Assembly (NCBI GenBank): GCA_964648215.1
Contig: CAZYMF010000090.1
Location: forward strand, 1 to 18,343
Direction of reading: 5' to 3'
DNA from: CAZYMF01 sp964648215
GTDB taxonomy: Bacteria; Desulfobacterota; Binatia; HRBIN30; JACQVA1
DNA length: 18,343 nt
Positions 7,654 through 15,782 of this stretch are shown piece by piece (position 1 is the first letter of the stretch; each line of letters starts with the position of its first letter). Below the pieces are notes generated by a model. That model did not search any database, was not told where the DNA came from, and was given only the letters and a program-made list of their open reading frames with translations. The position numbers were made by a program, and so were the translations under genes.

Positions 7654-7801
7654 TGCTGCTCTCCTTCTTTCTTCGTCAGTGCCCTGCCGGGCGCGTTCTG
7701 TGGTTGGCGAAGCCATGCGCGGCGGCGCGCCGCTCGCTCTCGTCTGCGGGCAGGCCCTGGTCGGGGAAGATCATGACAACTCTCGCGCGCAGACACATTG
7801 G

Positions 7802-9169
7802 TCAGCCACGCTCTCCGGACTGCTCCCCCACCTCGATGAAGCGCGTCTTGTGAGTGCTGCGCTCGTACGTGTAGGGTGGCGCCCACGAGATCCGCGGCGT
7901 GAACTTGAGGCGCTCCTTCATTGTCTTGAGGATCTCGGCCTCGAGCTCCGCCAAGGCGGACTCCGGCGTCTGGTCGCCGCGCTCGATGCGAAGCTTCAGG
8001 GGCGGCACCACGCGCGGCGGCGGCTCGTCGAGCAGAATGCGGAACTCGCCGGTCACGCGCGGAATGAAGCTGGCAATCACGCTGTCGATTGCCGCCGGAT
8101 AGACGATCACGCCCTTCACCTTGAGCATGTCGTCGACCCGTCCGACGATGCGGTAGCGGAAACCGGTGGCGCCGCAGGGACAGGCGGAGACACGAACCTC
8201 GTGGATGTCTCCCAGCGTCAGCCGCGTCCATCCCAGGCCGCCGCCGACGAGCGAGGTGAAGACCGCCTCTCCCCGGGCGCCGTCGGCGAGAGCGATCGGC
8301 TCGTGCGTGTCCGGATCGACGAGCTCGTAGATGGCCAGATCGTCCGCCACCCAGTGCATTCCCTGATACTCGGGCCAGTTGCAGGACACGCCCAGGCCGG
8401 CGCCGAGGTCGTAGAGGGTCGCCCCGTAAGCGGACTCGATCCGCGCGCGAACCTCGGGAATCCCGGCGCCCGGCTCGCCGCCGCACAGGAGAGCCTTGAT
8501 GCCGAGCGAAGAGATCGGGGCGCCCAGGATCTCCGGCGCACGCTCGATCATGTGCTCGGCGAGCGAAGGGGTGCAGGACAAGGCATTGCCGCGAAAGAAG
8601 CGGGCCATCTTCAGGATGCGTGCTACGCCGCCCTCGGCGCCGACGGGGATCTGCAGGAGGCCGTCATCGTGGCTCGACTGCAGCGGCGGCACGCCGGCCG
8701 CGAACATCGACAGGGCGAAGGCGTGCACCATGCGGTCTCCCGGCCGCAACCCGGCGCGCCAACGAGCCCGGTGCAGGTACTCGCCCCAGAAGTCGTCCAG
8801 GTCCACGCGCGTGAACGGGTAAGGCTGCGGATCGCCGGTGGTCCCGGAGGTCGCCGCCATGCACACCAGGTCGCTCAACGGAACCGGCAACGTCTCGTCG
8901 AGCAGTCGATAGATGTCGTTGTCGCACTCCTCGACCAGCGCTCGATAGTCCGCCTTGGTGAAGGGCGGCAGCGCTCGCGACCAGTCCTCCAGCGTCCGGA
9001 CATCCTCCGGGTGGCGCACGCCGCGCTCCGCCATCCGCTTGCGGAAGTAGGGCGCGTGCTCGTTGAGCTGGACGACGCGCTCGCGCACCCGCCGTAGCTG
9101 CAGCGCCCGCGTGGCATCGGTGCCGAGCTGCGGCTCGCTCTCCATGTTCCAGTACGGTCGGGCTTCCAT
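7802..9169 (-). CDS. PaaK-like phenylacetate-CoA ligase family AMP-forming enzyme
   Basis: ATG 9169 is chosen over an earlier in-frame start because GAGGAG precedes it and the longer version would cover the divergent promoter. The 455-residue length is that of the compact PaaK-type adenylating enzymes. The ATP loop is AATSGTTGDP (105-114). YDLGAGLG (253-260) stands where family members have the aromatic/Glu motif, GDIHEV (320-325) carries the ribose-binding Asp, and GRVDDMLKVKG (343-353) is the hinge. Lys441 in STHKTRF is the likely catalytic lysine. CPCG (330-333) matches a cysteine pair of the family. The enzyme should activate an aryl or alicyclic acid to its CoA thioester. Divergence from a TetR gene fits substrate-responsive control. 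Confidence 0.9.
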   Translation of the reverse strand: MEARPYWNMESEPQLGTDATRALQLRRVRERVVQLNEHAPYFRKRMAERGVRHPEDVRTLEDWSRALPPFTKADYRALVEECDNDIYRLLDETLPVPLSDLVCMAATSGTTGDPQPYPFTRVDLDDFWGEYLHRARWRAGLRPGDRMVHAFALSMFAAGVPPLQSSHDDGLLQIPVGAEGGVARILKMARFFRGNALSCTPSLAEHMIERAPEILGAPISSLGIKALLCGGEPGAGIPEVRARIESAYGATLYDLGAGLGVSCNWPEYQGMHWVADDLAIYELVDPDTHEPIALADGARGEAVFTSLVGGGLGWTRLTLGDIHEVRVSACPCGATGFRYRIVGRVDDMLKVKGVIVYPAAIDSVIASFIPRVTGEFRILLDEPPPRVVPPLKLRIERGDQTPESALAELEAEILKTMKERLKFTPRISWAPPYTYERSTHKTRFIEVGEQSGERG

Positions 9170-9196
9170 GGGCACTCCTCGGTGCGGCGTACGCAC

Positions 9197-9222
9197 AGTA
9201 CCAATTGACGCACTATGGTACT
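9197..9222. promoter_or_regulatory. Inverted repeat, probable TetR operator between the CoA ligase and tetR genes
   Basis: AGTACCA (9197-9203) and TGGTACT (9216-9222) form perfect 7-bp arms with a 12-base spacer. They sit in the 74-bp region between two divergent starts, as TetR-family operators commonly do. A -35-like TTGACG (9205-9210) on the plus strand lies between the arms. A weak -10-like GATACT (9226-9231) follows at a short spacing of 15. Binding would then block the tetR promoter and probably also the ligase promoter. Confidence 0.55.
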
Positions 9223-9243
9223 CCTGATACTGGAGATGACGGC

Positions 9244-9987
9244 ATGAAGTCAATCGAGAAATCGGGGGAGACACGGCCGGCGTCGGAGCGACCGCCGGTG
9301 GCGCGTGAGGAGCGCCTGCGCGAGGGCCTGGAAGAGGTCTTCCTGCGCGAGGGCTTTCGCCGGGTCACCATCGGCGACCTGGCGGCGCGGCTGCATTGTT
9401 CCCGGCAGACGTTGTACCAGCTCGCGTCCAGCAAGGAGGATCTGTTCCTGCTCGTTCTGGATCGCTTTCTCAGCCGCATTCAACGGATGGGAAGCGAAGC
9501 CGCGCGGGCCCGCGACGACAGCCGCGAGCGGCTGGTCGCGCTGGTGGAGCCGGGGGTCAGCGAACTACGCCAGGCGAGTAGCCTGTTCTTCGCCGACGTC
9601 GCCGGCTTCCCTCCCGCCAAGCGCCGGCTCGAGCGGCATCAGACCGAACGCCGGCAAGACGTGCGGACACTGATCGAAGAAGGGATTCGCCGCAGGACCT
9701 TCAACGGCTTCGACAGCCACCTGGCCGCTGACGTCTTCGTGGCGGCCGTGCAGCGGGTCATGGATCCCGACTTTCTGGTCGAGGTCGGTCTGTCGCCGAG
9801 CGAGGCGATTCGAGAGGCCGAAAGCTTGCTTCTCTATGGGCTTCTCCACCCCGACAACCGTGGCGCGCGCCCGCGTGGCAGCGAGCAATCGCGTGGCAAG
9901 GGCAACCGGAAGCCGGCGGCTCGCCCTCGTGTTCGTCCCCTGGGATCTCCCGGCGGGCTGGCGACTGGCCGACGATTTGGCCGGTAG
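9244..9987 (+). CDS. TetR family transcriptional regulator, divergent from the CoA ligase
   Basis: ATG 9244 has GGAG nine bases upstream. An in-frame TTG at 9205 is rejected because it overlaps the putative -35 box and operator. The 247-residue protein has a TetR helix-turn-helix at residues about 38-62 (RRVTIGDLAARLHCSRQTLYQL), followed by a divergent ligand-binding helical domain to about residue 215. The last 30-odd residues are Arg/Pro/Gly-rich and probably disordered. The position facing the PaaK-like ligase suggests that it represses the ligase unit and itself, with a substrate acid or its CoA ester as the inducer. The ligand is unknown. The 3' end is convergent with the FAD oxidoreductase, with only 2 bp between the stops. 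Confidence 0.9.
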   Translation: MKSIEKSGETRPASERPPVAREERLREGLEEVFLREGFRRVTIGDLAARLHCSRQTLYQLASSKEDLFLLVLDRFLSRIQRMGSEAARARDDSRERLVALVEPGVSELRQASSLFFADVAGFPPAKRRLERHQTERRQDVRTLIEEGIRRRTFNGFDSHLAADVFVAAVQRVMDPDFLVEVGLSPSEAIREAESLLLYGLLHPDNRGARPRGSEQSRGKGNRKPAARPRVRPLGSPGGLATGRRFGR

Positions 9988-9989
9988 GG

Positions 9990-11369
9990 CTACGGTTGGC
10001 CCCGTGTCGCATGCCGTGTCTTGCGCTCCTCAAGGTAGTCCCACAGCTTGAGGCCGCGGTAGATGGCCTGGCGACCGAGGAAGGACAGGGGCTCGGGCGG
10101 CCAGGGGACCGCCTTGCGGTTGACGATCCAGAAGTCGGCGAGGTCGGTCTTGCGCTCGCCGAGGAGATCGGCGATGAGCCGCCCGTTCAGATGGGTCAGC
10201 GACACCCCGTGGCCGATGCAGCCGGTCGAGTAGATGATGCGCTGGTCGCCGAGCAGGCCGATCTCGGGCGTCATGTCGAGGTTCACCGACACCGGCCCGC
10301 CCCAGCGGTACTCGATGGCGACGTCGCGCAGCTGCGGGAAGATCCACTTGAGGTGCTCCTCGCAGTGCTGCCAGATGGCCGGCGAGAAATCGTGATCCAT
10401 GCTCCGGCCCGCCGGCGTGGTGATGTCGCCGCCGCCCATGGTGATGCGGCCGTCGACGGTGGGGCGGAAGTAGTGGACGAGCTGGCGGTTGTCCTCGAAG
10501 GACTGCTGGTTCTTCCAGCCGAGGCTCTCCCACTGCGCCGCGTCGAGCGGCGCGGTCACCACCTGGAAGGTCCACATCGGCAGCTGGCGCGAGCGCAGCT
10601 TCGGCAGCCCGCGCAGCGTGGCGGTGTAGGCGTTGGTGGCGAGCACGAGCTTGTCGGCCGTGACGCCGCCGCCGGGGGTCTGCAGACGGATCTTGCCGGC
10701 GGGGCGGGTGATGACCTCCACCGGGGTTTGCTCGTAGACGGCGACGCCGGCCTGCAGCGCCAGTCGCTTGAGCTCGCGCACGTGCTTGCACGGGTTCAGG
10801 ATGCCCGTCTCGCGCTCGTAGATGGCGCCGAGGTAACGATCGGTGCGGAACTCGCCCCGCAGCTGCTCCCGGGTCCACCAGGAGACGTCGTCGTCGATGC
10901 CGAGCTCGCGCATCAGGTGGTGTGTCTTCTCCAGGCGCTGGATCTGCGCCGGGCCGTAGCTGACGCGGAACATGCCCGTGTGGCGGTAGTCCGAGTCGAG
11001 GCCGTTCTCCTCGATCAGTCGCTTGACCCAGGCCACGGCGCGCTGCGCGTAGCGGTGCGCCTCGATCGTGCGCTGCACGCCCCAGCGGAGCTTGGTGACC
11101 TCGGGCTCGAGGCCGAACAGCTTCATGTTGAAGCCGCCGTTGCGGCCGCTGGCGCCGTAGCCGACGACGGCCCCCTCGAGCACCGCCACCGACGCGCCGG
11201 GGTTGTCGCGCTTGAACTCGAGCGCCGTGCTCAGCCCGGTGAAGCCGCCGCCGATGACGGCAACGTCGGCGACGATCTCACCCGCCAGCGGCGGGTTGGG
11301 CTCGTAGCTACCGTAGCTCCGCGCCCAGAAGGAGGTTTCCTCGTACAGCGACCGTGAACCCATCGCCAT
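9990..11369 (-). CDS. FAD-dependent oxidoreductase of the DAO family (PuuB-like)
   Basis: The 459-residue protein begins at ATG 11369 with GAGGAG five bases upstream. Its N-terminus has the PuuB/DadA-like arrangement SFWARSYG, then a Rossmann dinucleotide motif in IGGGFTGLSTAL (39-50) with Glu65 to bind ribose. GYGASGRNGGF (70-80) is the characteristic flavin-contact segment of gamma-glutamylputrescine oxidase-type enzymes. A C-terminal FAD motif (YSTGCIGHGVSLTHLNGRL) completes the fold. The likely reaction is oxidation of an amine or amino acid with release of aldehyde or keto acid and hydrogen peroxide. It is cytosolic with no signal peptide. No polyamine genes adjoin, so the substrate is open. 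It diverges from the second TetR gene, which is the likely regulator. Confidence 0.9.
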   Translation of the reverse strand: MAMGSRSLYEETSFWARSYGSYEPNPPLAGEIVADVAVIGGGFTGLSTALEFKRDNPGASVAVLEGAVVGYGASGRNGGFNMKLFGLEPEVTKLRWGVQRTIEAHRYAQRAVAWVKRLIEENGLDSDYRHTGMFRVSYGPAQIQRLEKTHHLMRELGIDDDVSWWTREQLRGEFRTDRYLGAIYERETGILNPCKHVRELKRLALQAGVAVYEQTPVEVITRPAGKIRLQTPGGGVTADKLVLATNAYTATLRGLPKLRSRQLPMWTFQVVTAPLDAAQWESLGWKNQQSFEDNRQLVHYFRPTVDGRITMGGGDITTPAGRSMDHDFSPAIWQHCEEHLKWIFPQLRDVAIEYRWGGPVSVNLDMTPEIGLLGDQRIIYSTGCIGHGVSLTHLNGRLIADLLGERKTDLADFWIVNRKAVPWPPEPLSFLGRQAIYRGLKLWDYLEERKTRHATRGQP

Positions 11370-11394
11370 GGCTACTCCTCTCCATAAGGGAGTG

Positions 11395-11421
11395 TTTATT
11401 CCCCTTTGTCTGGACTGTCAA
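11395..11421 (-). promoter_or_regulatory. Predicted sigma70-type promoter of the FAD oxidoreductase
   Basis: On the minus strand a perfect -35 TTGACA (11421-11416) is followed after 15 bases by AATAAA (11400-11395), a 4-of-6 match to the -10 box. The spacing is shorter than the usual 16-18. AAGGG (11386-11390) and CCCTT (11402-11406) form a short inverted repeat across the -10 region and could be part of an operator for the divergent TetR. Confidence 0.4.
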
Positions 11422-11445
11422 CCGGGAACCTAGTAGAGTGACGTC

Positions 11446-12171
11446 ATGGCTGCCGCCCGCGCCACTGCGCTCGCCCCTGCCCGCGTCGCCGAGAACCTGG
11501 CGCCGCGCCGGCAACCGGTGCAGCAACGGGCGCGCAAGACGCTGGGGCTTCTCCTCGACACGGCGGCGGCGCTGCTCGAGGAGGTCGGCGTCGACGGCTT
11601 CAACACCAATCTCCTCGCCGAGCGTGCCGCGGTGCGCGTGCGCACCGTGTACCGCTATTTTCCCAACAAGCTGGCGGTGATCACCGCGCTGGCGGAGCGG
11701 CTGGCGGAGGAATGGGGCAGCTGGTTCGACGGCTTCGCGGCGCTCGCCGATCCACGCAGCGACTGGCGCGCGCTGTGGATCGCTTACGTCGACGCCTTTG
11801 TCGGCGGCATTCGCCGGGTACCCGGCGGCCTCGCCATCCGCCGCGCGATGCGCGCGCTTCCCGAGCTGCAGGCCATCGATCGCCGGGACAACGAACGCCT
11901 GGCGCGCCAGCTCGCCGCGGCGCTCGCGCGCCGGAGCAGCGGCGTGCCGCGCCACCGGCTCACGGTCATCGCGCGTGTCCTGGTGGAGACGGCGGTAACC
12001 GTGCTCGATCTCGCCCTGTTCGGCCCGCCGGCGCGCGCGAGAGAGCTGGTCGACGAGCTCAAGTGCCTGCAGATTGCCTACATCGAAACGTCCGTCGAGC
12101 GAGCGCCACGGCTCGCGGCGGGCGCGCCGAGCGGATTCAGTCATTCCAAGCGAAAAAGGAGCCCACGATGA
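11446..12171 (+). CDS. TetR family transcriptional regulator, co-transcribed with the acyl-CoA dehydrogenase
   Basis: The 241-residue regulator has a TetR helix-turn-helix at residues about 50-73 (VDGFNTNLLAERAAVRVRTVYRYFP), preceded by an Arg-rich tail of about 30 residues. The ligand-binding domain ends near residue 220 and is followed by a basic tail. The Shine-Dalgarno at ATG 11446 is weak. The stop TGA overlaps the acyl-CoA dehydrogenase start as ATGA at 12168-12171, so the two genes are translationally coupled. Tight linkage to a dehydrogenase and divergence from an FAD oxidase suggest that it controls both transcription units and itself. An acyl-CoA or related metabolite is a reasonable but unproven ligand. 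Confidence 0.9.
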   Translation: MAAARATALAPARVAENLAPRRQPVQQRARKTLGLLLDTAAALLEEVGVDGFNTNLLAERAAVRVRTVYRYFPNKLAVITALAERLAEEWGSWFDGFAALADPRSDWRALWIAYVDAFVGGIRRVPGGLAIRRAMRALPELQAIDRRDNERLARQLAAALARRSSGVPRHRLTVIARVLVETAVTVLDLALFGPPARARELVDELKCLQIAYIETSVERAPRLAAGAPSGFSHSKRKRSPR

Positions 12172-13979
12172 GCGACAACCTGGTGAACCTGCGCGACATT
12201 CAATTCGTTCTCTACGAGATGCTCGGCGTCGAGGCGCTGACCAAGTACGACTACTTCGCCGAGCACTCCCGGGAGACGTTCGACACCGTGCTCGACGCCG
12301 CCTACCGGCTGGCGCGCGAGGTGTGCTGGCCGGCGTACGTCGAGATGGACCGCATTGGTGCGACCTACGACGCGAAGACCAAGACGACGCGCGTGCCCGA
12401 GGCCATGCACCGGGTCTGGCAGGCGTACAAGGAGGGCGGCTGGCACGGCGCGACGGCCGCGTTCGATCTCGGCGGCCAGCAGCTTCCGGGAGTCGTCAAC
12501 GCGGCGACGTCGTTGATGTTCAACGCGGCGAACACGGCGGCGAACATGTACGTCGGCGGCGCCGTCGGCGGCGCCGGCCTGATCCAGTCCTTCGGCAGCG
12601 AGGAGCTCAAGCAGACCTACCTGGAGAAGCTCTACGGCGGTGAGTGGGGGGCAACGATGTGCCTCACCGAGCCGCAAGCGGGCAGCTCGCTGAGCGACGT
12701 CAAGACCACCGCGGTCCCGGCCAAGGGCGGCGACTACTATCTGCTGACGGGAACCAAGTGCTTCATCTCGAGCGGCGACCACGACCTCACCGAGAACATC
12801 GTCCACCCGGTGCTCGCCCGGCTTCCCGACGCCCCGCCCGGGGTGAAGGGGATCAGCCTGTTCATCGTTCCCAAGTACCGCGTCAACGCCGACGGCTCGG
12901 TCGGCGAGTTCAACGACGTGGTCACCGCCGGCATCGAGCACAAGCTCGGGCTGAAAGGCAACGCCACGGCCACCCTCAGCTTCGGCGACGCCGGCGACTG
13001 TCGTGGCTGGCTGCTGGGCGAGCCGAATCGCGGCCTGGCGTACATGTTCCAGCTGATGAACCACGCCCGCATCTCCACCGGGCTGCAGGCGACCAGTCTG
13101 GCCGCGAACGCCTACCAGCACGCGTTGCAGTACGCGCGCGAGCGCCTGCAGGGCCGGATCATCAGCGAGAAGAATCCGCTCACGCCGCAGGTCCCCATCA
13201 TCAAACACGCCGACGTGCGCCGCATGCTGCTGGCGCAGAAGGCCATCACCGAGGGCATGTTCGCCCTCCTCGCCTACGCCGCGCTCCTCGGCGACAAGGA
13301 GCAGTGCGGTGCCGAAGGCGAGAAGATGGCGGCCAGAGACATCCTCGACGTGCTGACTCCTGTCTGCAAGGCCTACGGCTCGGAAGCGTCGTACGACTCG
13401 ATCGTGCTCGCCATCCAGTGCTACGGCGGCTACGGCTTCATCGAGGAGTTCCCGCTCGCCCAGATGCTGCGCGACTGCAAGGTCTTCCCCATTTACGAGG
13501 GGACCAACGGCATCCAGGCCATGGATCTGCTCGGCCGCAAGGTGGTGATGAAGAACGGCGAGCCGTTCCGCGCGGTGCTGGCCGAGATTTCCAGGACGGT
13601 CGACGGCGCCTCGGGCGTCCCGGCCCTGAAGGAGATGGCCGACAAGGTCGGCGCGGCGATGAACGAGGTGGGCGAGACGACCATGCAGCTCGGCGGGATG
13701 GCGATGGCCGGCGACATCGAAGGGTACATGAGCGGTGCGGTGGGCTATCTGCAGATGTTCTCGCGGCTGGTCCTGTCGTGGCTCTTCCTGTGGCAGGCGA
13801 CGGTCGCCCAGAAGGCGCTGGACGCCGGCGCCGGCCCCGCGGACCAGAGCTACTACCAGGGCAAGCTCGCCACCGCGCACTTCTACCTGAACAATGAGCT
13901 GCCGCACCTGCACGCGACCGCCGCGATTCTGAAGAGCGGCGAGCGGACGGCCCTCGACTTCAACGAGGAGTGGTTCTAG
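12168..13979 (+). CDS. Acyl-CoA dehydrogenase, large DmdC-like (about 600-residue) type
   Basis: ATG 12168 has AAAGGAG seven bases upstream and overlaps the tetR stop. The in-frame extension upstream is an off-frame reading of tetR. The 603-residue protein is longer than ordinary acyl-CoA dehydrogenases of about 380. It fits the class with an extra N-terminal segment (about 1-40) and a C-terminal acetyl-CoA-dehydrogenase-like helical domain (about 465-600), as in DmdC. Core signatures are MCLTEPQAGSSLSDV (164-178) for FAD and substrate, and CYGGYGFIEEFPLAQMLRDCKV (418-439). PIYEGTNGIQAMDLLGRKV (441-459) holds the likely catalytic base Glu444. It should introduce an alpha,beta double bond in an acyl-CoA and pass electrons to ETF. 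The substrate chain is unknown. No ETF or hydratase gene is adjacent. Confidence 0.95.
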   Translation: MSDNLVNLRDIQFVLYEMLGVEALTKYDYFAEHSRETFDTVLDAAYRLAREVCWPAYVEMDRIGATYDAKTKTTRVPEAMHRVWQAYKEGGWHGATAAFDLGGQQLPGVVNAATSLMFNAANTAANMYVGGAVGGAGLIQSFGSEELKQTYLEKLYGGEWGATMCLTEPQAGSSLSDVKTTAVPAKGGDYYLLTGTKCFISSGDHDLTENIVHPVLARLPDAPPGVKGISLFIVPKYRVNADGSVGEFNDVVTAGIEHKLGLKGNATATLSFGDAGDCRGWLLGEPNRGLAYMFQLMNHARISTGLQATSLAANAYQHALQYARERLQGRIISEKNPLTPQVPIIKHADVRRMLLAQKAITEGMFALLAYAALLGDKEQCGAEGEKMAARDILDVLTPVCKAYGSEASYDSIVLAIQCYGGYGFIEEFPLAQMLRDCKVFPIYEGTNGIQAMDLLGRKVVMKNGEPFRAVLAEISRTVDGASGVPALKEMADKVGAAMNEVGETTMQLGGMAMAGDIEGYMSGAVGYLQMFSRLVLSWLFLWQATVAQKALDAGAGPADQSYYQGKLATAHFYLNNELPHLHATAAILKSGERTALDFNEEWF

Positions 13980-14010
13980 GGCCGCTCGACTGGAAAGGAA
14001 CTCGAACGAC

Positions 14011-14040
14011 GCCCCGTGGCGGGGATCCTCGCCGCGGGGC
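14011..14040 (+). terminator. Strong stem-loop after the acyl-CoA dehydrogenase
   Basis: GCCCCGTGGCG (14011-14021) pairs with CGCCGCGGGGC (14030-14040) over 11 bp including one G-U pair, with an 8-base loop. It lies 31 bases after the dehydrogenase stop and 59 before the esterase start. No T-run follows, so it may terminate inefficiently or protect the upstream mRNA. Confidence 0.5.
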
Positions 14041-14099
14041 GGCCGCGTTCGCGCTGCGTCCGGCGCCTTTGCTACAGTCGCGGGCTCGTGGAGGAGACC

Positions 14100-15041
14100 A
14101 TGACGCTCGATTCGACGACTTTCTCGCCCGCGGCCGTGGACGCGGAGACGGCCGCGCTGAACGACAGCATCGAGAAGCTGCTGGCGACGCAGCCGCCGAT
14201 CAACACGGTGGCGCCGCAGGTGCTGCGCGAAGCCCGCGAGTCCGGCACCAGCGTGTTCGGTCCGATCGTCCGCGTCGACTGGGCGACCGAGCGGCGAATT
14301 CCCGGACCCGCGGGCGAGATCACGATCCGCCAGTTCGTTCCGGAAACGGTGCAGGGTGTGTGCCTGCACATCCACGGCGGCGGCTTCGTCATCGGCCGGG
14401 CGCATCACCAGGACGTGCCCTTGTCGATGCTCGCGACTCAAGCGCAGGTCGCCGTCCTCAGCGTCGACTACCGGCTGGCGCCGGAGGACCCCCATCCCGC
14501 CGGCCCGGATGACTGCGAGGCCGCCGCGGTCTGGCTGGCCGCCCATGCCAAAAGTGAGTTTGGCACCGACCGGCTGCTGATCGGCGGCGAGTCGGCGGGC
14601 GCCAATCTCGCCGCCGTGACGTTGCTGCGCCTGCGCGAGCGCCACCGCTTCACCGGCTTCTCCGGCGCCCTGCTGACGTTCGGGGTGTACGACATCGCGA
14701 TGACGCCGAGCGCACGGCGCTGGGGCGAGCGCAACCTGATTCTCAATACGCCGATCATGCAGTGGTTCAGCGACCAGTACGTCCCCGCCGAGCGGCGCCG
14801 GGACCCGGACGTCTCGCCGCTGTACGCCGATCTGTCGGACATGCCGCCCGCGCTGTTCACCGTCGGCACGCTCGATCCGCTGCTCGACGACACGCTGTTC
14901 ATGCACGCCCGCTGGCTGGCGGCCGGCAACCGCGCCGAGCTCCAAGTCTTCCCGGGTGGGCTGCACGGCTTCATCGCCTTTCCGCTCGAGATCGCCCGCC
15001 GCGCCAACGAGCGGCTGGTGGACTTCGTCCGCCGCGCCTGA
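14100..15041 (+). CDS. Alpha/beta hydrolase, hormone-sensitive-lipase (HSL) type esterase
   Basis: ATG 14100 is chosen because GGAGGAG lies about 5 bases upstream; the frame is open for another 84 bp with a poor N-terminus. The 313-residue protein carries the HSL-family oxyanion motif HGGGF (92-96) and the nucleophile elbow GESAGA with Ser165. The acid is probably Asp259 in GTLDPLLDD, and the base His289 in GGLHGF, so the triad is complete. SVDYRLAPEDPHPAGPDD (121-138) is another family hallmark. No signal peptide is present, so it is cytosolic. It should hydrolyse short- or medium-chain esters or lactones. Its position after the acyl-CoA dehydrogenase suggests release of an acid for catabolism, though a hairpin separates the two genes. 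Confidence 0.92.
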   Translation: MTLDSTTFSPAAVDAETAALNDSIEKLLATQPPINTVAPQVLREARESGTSVFGPIVRVDWATERRIPGPAGEITIRQFVPETVQGVCLHIHGGGFVIGRAHHQDVPLSMLATQAQVAVLSVDYRLAPEDPHPAGPDDCEAAAVWLAAHAKSEFGTDRLLIGGESAGANLAAVTLLRLRERHRFTGFSGALLTFGVYDIAMTPSARRWGERNLILNTPIMQWFSDQYVPAERRRDPDVSPLYADLSDMPPALFTVGTLDPLLDDTLFMHARWLAAGNRAELQVFPGGLHGFIAFPLEIARRANERLVDFVRRA

Positions 15042-15055
15042 CGCGACCCGCTCGA

Positions 15056-15499
15056 TCAAGGGCTGGGAGCTACGACGATCCGTGATCCGTCCAGGGCCAT
15101 CGGCGCGGGAGCCTCCCCGGGCCGATGGCGGATGAAGAAGAAGTCGGTGTTGCGGTCGAGCTCGGCGCGAATCTCTTCGCGGCTGCGTCGCGGAATCCCG
15201 TGCGATCGGTCGCGCACCATGTCGCGGTAGTAGCTGGTGTACAAGTACGTGGCCCACCCCCACGGGACATCGCCGGTCGCTGTGCGTTGCGACAGAACGA
15301 CGAGGAAATCGTAGAGTTCCGGAACGAGCGGCGGCGGTGGCGGTGCGAGCAGAAGCGTTCGGTGCATCGCCAGGACCACCTGTTGGGGCGAGGCCTCGCC
15401 GAAGGGAGGCGTCGGCTGCGGGTGGCTGCAGGACGTGACGGCGATCAGAAGAGCAACGGTGGTCGCAATCAACGTTGGCCGACACGCCACGAGCGCCAT
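15056..15499 (-). CDS. Small hypothetical lipoprotein
   Basis: The frame is open to 15613. I place the start at ATG 15499 because it gives a clean lipoprotein signal: basic N-terminus, hydrophobic stretch 9-22, VTSC lipobox with Cys24. No good Shine-Dalgarno is present, so upstream ATGs remain possible. The 147-residue protein then has a Pro-rich linker (residues 27-33 and 53-59), a helical segment LYDFLVVLSQRT, and a Tyr-rich region WATYLYTSYYRDMVRDRSHG (82-101). A basic/acidic helix RREEIRAELDRNTDFFFIRH-like follows. I do not recognise a family. It should be anchored in a membrane facing the periplasm. It diverges from the muramidase-fusion cassette and is convergent with the esterase, with 14 bp between them. 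Confidence 0.65.
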   Translation of the reverse strand: MALVACRPTLIATTVALLIAVTSCSHPQPTPPFGEASPQQVVLAMHRTLLLAPPPPPLVPELYDFLVVLSQRTATGDVPWGWATYLYTSYYRDMVRDRSHGIPRRSREEIRAELDRNTDFFFIRHRPGEAPAPMALDGSRIVVAPSP

Positions 15500-15782
15500 G
15501 ACCGAACTTGTATCACCGTTCCAGTGATGAAATGCAAGCGCCATAGTTGCGGCGCAGAGCACTGACGCAATGGCACCCTGGCCGCTGTCCATCACCATGG
15601 ACAAGCGACCCAAGGATGTCTACGCCGGTGGACGGTCGGCCATTTGTCAGATCCCATAGACGCGCGCGTTGCTACCTCCCGCGCCTGGCACCAGCCGTGC
15701 AGATGGGCCTGCTCGTCGATTGCAGACTGAAACTCCAAGTGACTCGCGGGGGAAGCCCTGAGCGGGGAACATTGGGGGCAAC
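15500..15782. other. Intergenic region between the lipoprotein and the muramidase-fusion gene
   Basis: This 283-bp divergent region has no convincing gene if the lipoprotein starts at 15499. It contains the inverted repeat ATCAC (15512-15516) / GTGAT (15524-15528) with a 7-base spacer, 13 bases upstream of the lipoprotein ATG. That repeat could be an operator. I see no clear -35/-10 pair for the plus-strand cassette. By eye the region looks less GC-biased than the catabolic genes. Confidence 0.4.

Noticed and set aside
7722..7733. Perfect palindrome GCGGCGCGCCGC between the CoA ligase and nitroreductase
   Set aside because: Composed only of G and C in a very GC-rich spacer, so chance is the best explanation.
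7415..9097. 560-residue plus-strand open frame opposite the CoA ligase
   Set aside because: It is antisense to a complete adenylating enzyme and its composition is His/Arg/Ala-rich without motifs.
9205..9243. Upstream TTG start for the first TetR gene
   Set aside because: It lies inside the putative -35 box and operator, while ATG 9244 has a good Shine-Dalgarno.
12141..15485. 1114-residue minus-strand open frame
   Set aside because: It spans the complement of the acyl-CoA dehydrogenase and esterase genes and has no recognisable domain; long antisense frames are common in high-GC DNA.
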